A program made the position numbers and the translations under genes. This document shows positions 6,899-11,447 of a DNA stretch of 11,447 bases, in pieces. Positions within the stretch are counted from its first letter, which is position 1. Every line of letters starts with the position of its first letter. The notes beneath the pieces are model-generated. The model saw only the letters and a program-made list of their open reading frames with translations, was not told the DNA's origin and did not search any database. Origin of the DNA: Clostridia bacterium (GTDB taxonomy: Bacteria > Bacillota > Clostridia > Oscillospirales > CAG-272); the NCBI GenBank assembly GCA_017559555.1, contig JAFYRH010000108.1, positions 1 through 11,447 of the forward strand. The letters are read 5' to 3'.

Positions 6899-8674
6899 TT
6901 ATGTAGTATCTTTTTTTCTTTTTTTCTCGCGTAGGAATTGCAAATGCGCGTCAAGACCTTCTTCGCTGACCGTCAATCGTTTTTTCTCGTTTTTGAGCGC
7001 TTCAACAGCGGAGCGGAATACTTCGGGGCCGTATTGCGAAAGCTGTCGGCGCGAGACCTCGGCTTTTTCGATGCGTCCCATTTCATCGGGAGTAAACTCC
7101 GAACCCATAAGAGCTACGGAAAGTCCCTCCTCGGTTGCGTGACGGCGCATAACCGACGAAAATACACGTCGGTAAAAATCGGTAACAAAATGCTCTTCGC
7201 GCAACTCCACAATTCCGCTTTGAACGGCATTGCGGTATTCCTCGTAGATGAGCAAAAGACCGATAACGGCTTCTTCTGCTGCCGCAGCGCGCGGATGCTG
7301 TGCCGCCTCGGGATTGACACGGTCACCGAAATTCTTAACCGTTGCTTGCGCTTCTCTTGTTTCTTTTGCGGCTTGCTCTTTGCGGTTACGACGTCGATAT
7401 TGCTCAACGCTGTTGCGCAGAACATCGACGGGAAGCTCTAATTTTGATGTGATGTATGCTAAATAAACCTCTCGCTCAACAGGCGAGGCATATTCCGATA
7501 TCATTGCGCAAAGCTCGTTCGATGCGCGAATTTTATCGCTTCCCTCACTCAAATCGTAACGTGAGAGAATGCGGTCTGCCTTATGTTCAAAGCCGGTTCG
7601 GCTTTCTTCAAGCACACGACGAAAACGGTCGGGACCGAATTTTTGAATATATTCATCGGGGTCCTTGGCTCCGTTCAATTTGAGCACACGCACGTCCATT
7701 CCAACCTCGCCAAGCATACGCATTGCCTTGTTGGCGGCATTTTGCCCTGCCTCGTCGGCATCGTAGGAAATAATAACACGTTGCGTGTATTTAGAAAGAA
7801 TGCGTGCATGGTCGGCAGTAATTGCCGTGCCAAGCGTTGCCACGGCATTTTCAAATCCTGCGGCATGCAATGCGATAACGTCCATATATCCTTCGCAAAG
7901 AATCACGCGCTCGGAGCAACAGTTCTTTGCAAAGTTAAGCGCGAACAAATGTCGGCTCTTTTTAAATGCAGGTGTATCGGATGAGTTGAGATACTTGGGC
8001 TTGGAATCGTCCATAACGCGTCCGCCAAAGGCGACCACGTTGCCAGACGTATCAATGATCGGGAACATAACGCGATTGCGGAAAAGGTCATAGACATTCC
8101 CCTTTTGACTGCGAGCGCACAAATATGCGGCAATCAACTCGTCGTCGGTATATCCCTTTTGGTGCATATGCTTACGCAATGCTCCGAAATCGTTTGGGGC
8201 ATATCCTAAGCCAAAATGCTTAATGGTAGCCTCGCTGAGTCGTCGTTGACGTTTGAAATAATCCATACCGACAGCACCGATGCGAGAATCGAACAAACAA
8301 GCGCGGAAGAAACGTGCCGCCTCAAGGTTCGCCTCGAGAACGCGTTTACGAGGAACGCCTTTCTCCTCGGGAAGTCCCGTTTCGCGCGGAAGCGGAAGTC
8401 CGGCACGCGTTGCAAGATGTTCTACGGCTTCGGCGAAATCCATATTTTCGATTTTTTGTACAAACGTGAGTGCCGAACCGCCCGCTTGACAACCAAAGCA
8501 ATAGAACATGCGCTTGGCAGGCGTTACGGTAAACGAGGGAGTTTTTTCGCTGTGGAAAGGACACCGACCAATGAGATTGGCACCTGTGCGCTTCAGCGTC
8601 ACATATCTGCCGACAAGCTCCTCAATATCGGTTCTGTCGATTACTTCTTGTACAAAATTTTCGGGAAACCTCAC
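6899..8674 (-). CDS. dnaG: DNA primase
   Basis: DnaG synthesises RNA primers for lagging-strand replication and is recruited by the replicative helicase. The 591-residue protein begins with the CHC2 zinc finger (C38, H41, C59, C62), followed by the catalytic core with VAFGGR (214-219), the TOPRIM signature EGYMD (261-265) and the metal-binding DAD (305-307), then a C-terminal helicase-binding region (about the last 130 residues). The longest frame could start at a TTG (8708-8710) or an ATG (8690-8692). However, GGAGG at 8682-8686 lies 7 nt before a GTG at 8672-8674, and the product MRFPENFVQEV then matches the usual DnaG N-terminus, so GTG is chosen. The upstream ATG overlaps the ribosome binding site. 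rpoD follows after 18 nt. No convincing promoter was found in the 135 nt upstream. Confidence 0.97.
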   Translation of the reverse strand: MRFPENFVQEVIDRTDIEELVGRYVTLKRTGANLIGRCPFHSEKTPSFTVTPAKRMFYCFGCQAGGSALTFVQKIENMDFAEAVEHLATRAGLPLPRETGLPEEKGVPRKRVLEANLEAARFFRACLFDSRIGAVGMDYFKRQRRLSEATIKHFGLGYAPNDFGALRKHMHQKGYTDDELIAAYLCARSQKGNVYDLFRNRVMFPIIDTSGNVVAFGGRVMDDSKPKYLNSSDTPAFKKSRHLFALNFAKNCCSERVILCEGYMDVIALHAAGFENAVATLGTAITADHARILSKYTQRVIISYDADEAGQNAANKAMRMLGEVGMDVRVLKLNGAKDPDEYIQKFGPDRFRRVLEESRTGFEHKADRILSRYDLSEGSDKIRASNELCAMISEYASPVEREVYLAYITSKLELPVDVLRNSVEQYRRRNRKEQAAKETREAQATVKNFGDRVNPEAAQHPRAAAAEEAVIGLLLIYEEYRNAVQSGIVELREEHFVTDFYRRVFSSVMRRHATEEGLSVALMGSEFTPDEMGRIEKAEVSRRQLSQYGPEVFRSAVEALKNEKKRLTVSEEGLDAHLQFLREKKRKKDTT

Positions 8675-8702
8675 AAGCGTTCCTCCCTTCATGTGTTTTT
8701 TT

Positions 8703-8716
8703 GCCAACAATTTGGC
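8703..8716. repeat. Short palindrome just upstream of the dnaG ribosome binding site
   Basis: GCCAA (8703-8707) and TTGGC (8712-8716) form a 5-bp hairpin with a 4-nt loop, 16 nt upstream of the dnaG Shine-Dalgarno. It may be an RNA hairpin in the leader or a small operator; chance is also possible. Confidence 0.3.
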
Positions 8717-8730
8717 GTTATATAAATAAG

Positions 8731-8770
8731 ATACGCAAAAAAAAGAAGATATACTTTTTTCTTTGCGTAT
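8731..8770. repeat. Long inverted repeat between yigZ and dnaG, possible terminator
   Basis: ATACGCAAA (8731-8739) and TTTGCGTAT (8762-8770) form a perfect 9-bp outer stem that continues inward through A-rich and T-rich tracts. On the plus strand the right arm runs into TTTTT, the layout of an intrinsic terminator facing the opposite direction to the genes. On the minus strand the U-run lies inside the stem, so termination of yigZ transcripts here is possible but not typical. Confidence 0.45.
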
Positions 8771-8778
8771 TTTTTGTA

Positions 8779-8798
8779 ATTTATTTGAATTTATTTGA
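8779..8798. repeat. Two tandem copies of a 10-bp AT-rich unit
   Basis: AATTTATTTG occurs twice in direct succession (8779-8788 and 8789-8798), 12 nt beyond the yigZ stop. It could be slippage-prone AT sequence or an UP-like element for dnaG; nothing more is visible. Confidence 0.5.
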
Positions 8799-8809
8799 AA
8801 AATGTATTT

Positions 8810-9439
8810 TTATCGGTAATCAAAGCGCTTTCCGCGAACGGTAGGAAGCGTTCCGCCGTTGCTGATTTCGCGAACGCGTGCGAAAACGTCCTCCACGACA
8901 GGGTCTTTGACAGAGAACCAAAGTGTTACGCGATCGGCAAATTGCGTATCATCAATAACGGCACCAAAGCGAGGAAGCTCGGCTTGATATTTTTGATAGT
9001 CGGAATAAGAGCAAACCAATTCAAGCTCGGTGTATTGCTCGTAGGTGATAATGTGTGCGGCATCAAGTGCCAAACGCGCGGTATGCGAATAAGCACGTAC
9101 AAGTCCGCCGGCCCCGAGAAGAATACCGCCAAAATAACGTGTGACCACAACAACGGCATCGCTGACACCGCTCTTGCGAATGGTATCAAGCACGGGGACA
9201 CCTGCCGTTCCCTGCGGTTCGCCGTCATCGGAATAACGCGCCACGATCTCTCCCTTTTGCAGATACGCCCACACGTTGTGGCGTGCATCGGCATATTCGC
9301 TTTTTTTCTTTTTGACGTAAGCCAACGCTTCTTCCTCGCTCGATACGGGGCAAGCATGACCGATGAAGACCGATTTCTTTTCCACAAATTCTGCAACGCC
9401 TTCGTGCTCGAGTGTGGTGTGGAATACCGATTCTGCCAT
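8810..9439 (-). CDS. yigZ: YigZ/IMPACT family protein
   Basis: This 209-residue protein belongs to the UPF0029/IMPACT family (YigZ in E. coli, YvyE in Bacillus). Its eukaryotic relative IMPACT modulates the Gcn2 stress kinase; the bacterial role is not settled and is thought to be linked to translation. The family motifs are present: an early FVEKKSVFIG (18-27), ARHNVWAY (52-59), ARYSDDGEPQGTAG (67-80), VVVTRYFGG (97-105) and LGAGGLVRAYS (108-118), followed by the second ferredoxin-like domain to the C-terminus. The ATG at 9437-9439 has a perfect GGAGG at 9445-9449 with 5 nt spacing. An in-frame TTG at 9449-9451 overlaps that site and is rejected. It lies downstream of hflX, separated by a folded repeat, and only 21 nt lie between the repeat and the ribosome binding site, so co-transcription with hflX is likely. 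Confidence 0.93.
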   Translation of the reverse strand: MAESVFHTTLEHEGVAEFVEKKSVFIGHACPVSSEEEALAYVKKKKSEYADARHNVWAYLQKGEIVARYSDDGEPQGTAGVPVLDTIRKSGVSDAVVVVTRYFGGILLGAGGLVRAYSHTARLALDAAHIITYEQYTELELVCSYSDYQKYQAELPRFGAVIDDTQFADRVTLWFSVKDPVVEDVFARVREISNGGTLPTVRGKRFDYR

Positions 9440-9470
9440 AGGAACCTCCAATGTGAAGTGTGTAAAATCA

Positions 9471-9580
9471 GCCTCTCCTCGGGGAGAGGTGTCAAACGCC
9501 GCTTTCGGCGGTTGACGGAGAGGGGGAGAAGATTTCCCCTCTCAGTCGCCTTACGGCGCCAGCTCTCCCAAGGGAGAGCC
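9471..9580. repeat. Multi-hairpin intergenic repeat (MITE- or REP-like)
   Basis: This 110-bp GC-rich unit between hflX and yigZ is built almost entirely of hairpins. They are CCTCTCC/GGAGAGG (9472-9489, TCGG loop); an 11-bp stem with one mismatch (9491-9501 with 9506-9516, CTTT loop); GAGAGGGG/CCCCTCTC (9518-9543); CGCC/GGCG (9547-9558); and GCTCTCCC/GGGAGAGC (9562-9579, AA loop). The ends are near-inverted repeats: GCCTCTCC at the left and GGAGAGCC at the right. No protein is encoded. From memory, repeats with ends such as GGCTCTCCC and internal complementary CTCTC blocks are dispersed in many clostridial genomes, but copy number here cannot be seen from one window. Confidence 0.75.
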
Positions 9581-9601
9581 TTTCCGGGTAAGCATTTGAA
9601 G

Positions 9602-10885
9602 TTATTCTTCCTCTTTTTCGCGCCACGTGGGGTCGAATTCGCGTAACATGCCGTGCGCCTTTGAGTCAACCACCGCGGTAGCAACAATTTCGTCGGCACC
9701 GTATTCAACGTCCTCTACGGTAGCATAGCGATAGAGCGTGTTGAGCGCTCCCGCACGACTGTTGGGAATGTGGAAGGTTACGCGTTTTTTGCCCTCGTGA
9801 AGAATGCCTTGCATCTCTTCGAGCAAAAGCTCAATCCCCTGCCCTGTTTTTGCCGAAACAGCAACCGTGTGTACGTTCTCGGCAGTCTTGCCCGGCATCC
9901 AAGGGTCGCTGATGCCGAGGTCGCACTTGTTAAAGACGTAAAGTGTCGGCTTGCCTGCCGCACCGAGTTCTTCAAGAAGCTCTTCGGTGACCTTTACCTG
10001 CTCGGGGTGCTCGGTGTCGGAGACGTCGATGACGATCATAAGTGCATCGGCATAGACCGCTTCATCAAGAGTGGATTTGAACGCGTGGATCAGATGGTGC
10101 GGCAATTTGCGAATAAAACCTACCGTGTCGGTGAGCAGTACGCTATCACCGCTTGGTAATTCGTATTTGCGCGTGGTGGGGTCGAGTGTTGCGAACAGTT
10201 TATCTTCGGCAAGAATACCCGCATCGGTCAAACGATTGAGCAATGTCGATTTGCCTGCATTTGTGTAACCAACGATTGCAATTTTCGGGATGCCGCTGCG
10301 GTCACGTGCGGCACGCATCGTTTTGCGGTTGCCTTCCAGTTCGCGAAGTTCTTCTTCGAGAGCGACAACGCGGCGGTGCATGTGACGACGGTCGGTTTCA
10401 AGCTTACTCTCACCGGGACCTCTGGTACCGATGCCACCGCCAAGACGCGACATTTCAACACCGTGACCCGTCAAACGAGGCGCGGTGTATTTGAGTTGTG
10501 CCAACTCGACCTGCAATTTACCCTCGCGGCTGACCGCGTGGAGCGCAAAAATATCAAGGATGAGCATCGAGCGGTCGATAACGCGCACGTTCTCTCCGAG
10601 TTCTTCTTCAAGATTTCTAATTTGCGAGGGCGCGAGCTCTTCGTCAAAAATAACGAGCTCTACCTCATTATCGGCGCAAAGCGCGGCAATTTCTTCTACC
10701 TTGCCAGAACCGATAAGGGTGCGCGGATTGGGTTTATCCATATTTTGAATCACCTTTGCAAAGCAAACACCGCCTGCCGTATCAAGCAGACGTTCGAGCT
10801 CACAAAGACTTTTTTCGAGTTCGTCAGCATCTCTTTGATTGGTGCAAACACCGACCAAAATCGCGCGACTTGCTTGGTATTCCAT
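9602..10885 (-). CDS. hflX: Ribosome-associated GTPase HflX
   Basis: HflX is a GTPase that binds the 50S subunit and can split stalled ribosomes, for instance after heat or antibiotic stress. The 427-residue protein has the N-terminal HflX domain with the signature PNPRTLIGSGKVEE (53-65 region), a helical linker, and the glycine-rich stretch GGGIGTRGPGESKLE (149-163) that precedes the G domain. GTPase motifs are intact: P-loop GYTNAGKST (206-214), switch I around FATLDPTTR (231-239), DTVG (253-256), NKCD (319-322) and SAK (344-346), then a C-terminal HflX domain. The ATG at 10883-10885 has GGAGG at 10895-10899 with 9 nt spacing. A GTG at 10946-10948 would translate through the rpmE terminator and is rejected. 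The gene begins immediately behind that terminator with no space for a separate promoter. Confidence 0.96.
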   Translation of the reverse strand: MEYQASRAILVGVCTNQRDADELEKSLCELERLLDTAGGVCFAKVIQNMDKPNPRTLIGSGKVEEIAALCADNEVELVIFDEELAPSQIRNLEEELGENVRVIDRSMLILDIFALHAVSREGKLQVELAQLKYTAPRLTGHGVEMSRLGGGIGTRGPGESKLETDRRHMHRRVVALEEELRELEGNRKTMRAARDRSGIPKIAIVGYTNAGKSTLLNRLTDAGILAEDKLFATLDPTTRKYELPSGDSVLLTDTVGFIRKLPHHLIHAFKSTLDEAVYADALMIVIDVSDTEHPEQVKVTEELLEELGAAGKPTLYVFNKCDLGISDPWMPGKTAENVHTVAVSAKTGQGIELLLEEMQGILHEGKKRVTFHIPNSRAGALNTLYRYATVEDVEYGADEIVATAVVDSKAHGMLREFDPTWREKEEE

Positions 10886-10903
10886 AAAAATAAACCTCCG
10901 TTT

Positions 10904-10939
10904 GAAAGAAAAATGGGCAAGCTGACACGCAGCCTGCCC
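10904..10939 (-). terminator. Intrinsic terminator between rpmE and hflX
   Basis: On the minus strand a 10-bp stem with one G-U pair (arms 10930-10939 and 10915-10924, 5-nt loop) is followed by ATTTTTCTTTC. It starts 27 nt after the rpmE stop. The U-tract ends within about 5 nt of the hflX ribosome binding site. On the plus strand the stem is followed by TTTTTG, so it may work in both directions. Confidence 0.85.
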
Positions 10940-10966
10940 TTTTTGCACAGAACCGACCCTTGCAGA

Positions 10967-11176
10967 TTACTTCTGGAAAGCAGCGATTCTCTTCTTGAAC
11001 TTGTCAACACGTCCGCCGGCGTCAACAAACTTTTGCTTACCGGTGAAGAAAGGATGGCACTTGGAGCAAATTTCAACTTTGATCTCGCCGCCCTTGGTGG
11101 ACTTGGACTCTACGGTTTCGCCGCATGCACACTTGATGATGCAAGTTTCGTACTTAGGATGGATTCCTTCTTTCAT
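10967..11176 (-). CDS. rpmE: 50S ribosomal protein L31 (zinc-binding type)
   Basis: L31 is a small protein of the 50S central protuberance that bridges the two ribosomal subunits. This 69-residue copy is the zinc form. The four expected ligands are present at C16 and C18 (KCACGE) and C37 and C40 ([12 protein letters not shown]), unlike the zinc-independent paralogue used under zinc starvation. The typical start MKEGIHPKY and the [12 protein letters not shown] block are conserved. The ATG at 11174-11176 follows GAGGT (11184-11188) with 7 nt spacing. It has its own extended -10 promoter, a leader of about 60 nt with two hairpins, and a strong terminator before hflX. Confidence 0.97.
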   Translation of the reverse strand: MKEGIHPKYETCIIKCACGETVESKSTKGGEIKVEICSKCHPFFTGKQKFVDAGGRVDKFKKRIAAFQK

Positions 11177-11201
11177 GATAAATACCTCATTTCATAATTT
11201 T

Positions 11202-11234
11202 GATGTTCTTTGACATCATTTCGCCTTTGGGCGA
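11202..11234 (-). promoter_or_regulatory. rpmE leader with two hairpins, possible ribosomal-protein leader
   Basis: The rpmE leader contains two stem-loops. TCGCC/GGCGA (11221-11225 with 11230-11234, 4-nt loop) begins a few nucleotides after the predicted start, and GATGT/ACATC (11202-11206 with 11213-11217, 6-nt loop) follows. L31 leader RNAs with autogenous control have been described in several phyla including Firmicutes; whether this leader matches one cannot be decided by eye. Confidence 0.4.
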
Positions 11235-11245
11235 CATACGGACAT

Positions 11246-11274
11246 ATTATAGCACAATCAAAGAGAAATTGCAA
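11246..11274 (-). promoter_or_regulatory. Sigma-A promoter of rpmE (extended -10)
   Basis: On the minus strand TTGCAA (11269-11274) and a perfect TATAAT (11246-11251) are separated by 17 nt, with a TG one base before the -10 (TGCTATAAT). The start is predicted near 11239. Confidence 0.88.
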
Positions 11275-11281
11275 GGGGTTT

Positions 11282-11310
11282 TTGAAAAAAAGTTTGCTTT
11301 TTTATATAAA
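11282..11310 (+). promoter_or_regulatory. Plus-strand promoter divergent from rpmE
   Basis: TTGAAA (11282-11287) and TATAAA (11305-11310) are separated by exactly 17 nt on the plus strand. Each hexamer matches the consensus at 5 of 6 positions. Its -35 lies 7 bp from the rpmE -35 on the other strand, giving a back-to-back arrangement. The region is AT-rich, so a chance match must be considered, but a terminator stands about 100 nt downstream in the same orientation. Confidence 0.55.
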
Positions 11311-11316
11311 ATGTGA

Positions 11317-11415
11317 TATTTTTTATTTTTATACACAACACATGAAAAAGTGAACTCTGCTGAACTTTCTATAGTGAGACTAAAATGGTAAAGGCGGACT
11401 CGCCTTTATTTTTTT
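11317..11415 (+). ncRNA. Candidate small RNA of about 100 nt
   Basis: A plus-strand transcript would start near 11317 from the promoter at 11282-11310 and end at the terminator at 11389-11415. The interval has no ORF with a ribosome binding site; an ATG at 11342 is closed by TGA after three codons. The middle carries a directly repeated GAACT (11352 and 11362 regions) and a purine-rich unstructured stretch before the terminator stem. The sequence resembles no RNA family that I recognise. Confidence 0.42.
11389..11415 (+). terminator. Plus-strand intrinsic terminator with no protein gene before it
   Basis: TAAAGGCG (11389-11396) and CGCCTTTA (11401-11408) form a perfect 8-bp stem with a GACT loop, followed by seven T residues (11409-11415). 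On the minus strand the same stem is followed only by CCATTTTAG, so the plus orientation is favoured. It could still act in both directions for a minus-strand gene lying to the right of the window. Confidence 0.75.
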
Positions 11416-11447
11416 AAAAGTTTTTGATACCAAGCATTGAAATGGTA

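Noticed and set aside
5621..6934. 437-codon plus-strand ORF opposite rpoD
   Set aside because: Same aligned antisense frame as above; the minus strand is unmistakably the primary sigma factor.
10376..11197. 273-codon plus-strand ORF across hflX and rpmE
   Set aside because: It spans two clear minus-strand genes and the terminator between them, and shows no family motif.
11284..11303. A-run/T-run dyad as a terminator upstream of rpmE
   Set aside because: The stem would be almost purely A-U and lies inside the spacer of the plus-strand promoter; it is too weak to call.
11366..11385. T7-like promoter core CTCACTATAG on the minus strand
   Set aside because: Ten bases match the T7 promoter core, but the upstream half of the phage promoter is not matched and no phage genes are present, so chance is the simplest reading.

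Overview
The window looks like a chromosomal housekeeping region of a Gram-positive, low-to-mid GC Firmicute, probably an uncultured clostridial (gut-type) bacterium. The grounds are a dnaG-rpoD pair in the Firmicute order, strong GGAGG-type ribosome binding sites, consensus sigma-A promoters, a zinc-type ribosomal protein L31, a TagO/WecA-type lipid-carrier transferase, a very large lipoprotein related to solute-binding proteins, and a hairpin-rich intergenic repeat of a kind common in clostridial genomes. The genus cannot be fixed from the sequence alone.

All recognised protein genes lie on the minus strand, so transcription reads from the right edge to the left. In that order they are: rpmE (L31, 10967-11176) with its own promoter and terminator; hflX (9602-10885), starting just behind the rpmE terminator; a 110-bp multi-hairpin repeat (9471-9580); yigZ (8810-9439); an AT-rich spacer with a long inverted repeat; dnaG (6899-8674) and rpoD (5726-6880), 18 nt apart; a 281-nt spacer with repeated CACA-type motifs and a consensus promoter; a 1072-residue lipoprotein (2226-5444) with its own promoter and a perfect-palindrome terminator; trpS (1096-2097) with its own promoter and terminator; and tagO (31-999), starting just behind the trpS terminator. 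A further gene may begin at position 8 and run out of the window.

The genes mostly serve core information processing: ribosome assembly and rescue (L31, HflX), replication priming (DnaG), general transcription (RpoD) and tRNA charging (TrpS). The lipoprotein and TagO concern the cell envelope. Several start codons had to be moved inward from the longest possible frames because the ribosome binding sites dictate shorter proteins (trpS, hflX, dnaG, yigZ and the lipoprotein).

The less ordinary signals are these: a candidate short plus-strand RNA (about 11317-11415) with a good promoter and terminator, divergent from rpmE; two genes (hflX and tagO) that sit directly behind intrinsic terminators with no room for a promoter; the folded repeat inside the hflX-yigZ transcript; the oversized orphan lipoprotein; and near-total avoidance of TTA, CTA and TCA codons in several genes, which creates spurious antisense frames of up to 1076 codons. 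I found no mobile-element proteins, CRISPR array, tRNA or rRNA. The window reads as an ordinary housekeeping region with a few regulatory curiosities, not as an obvious new defence or biosynthetic system.
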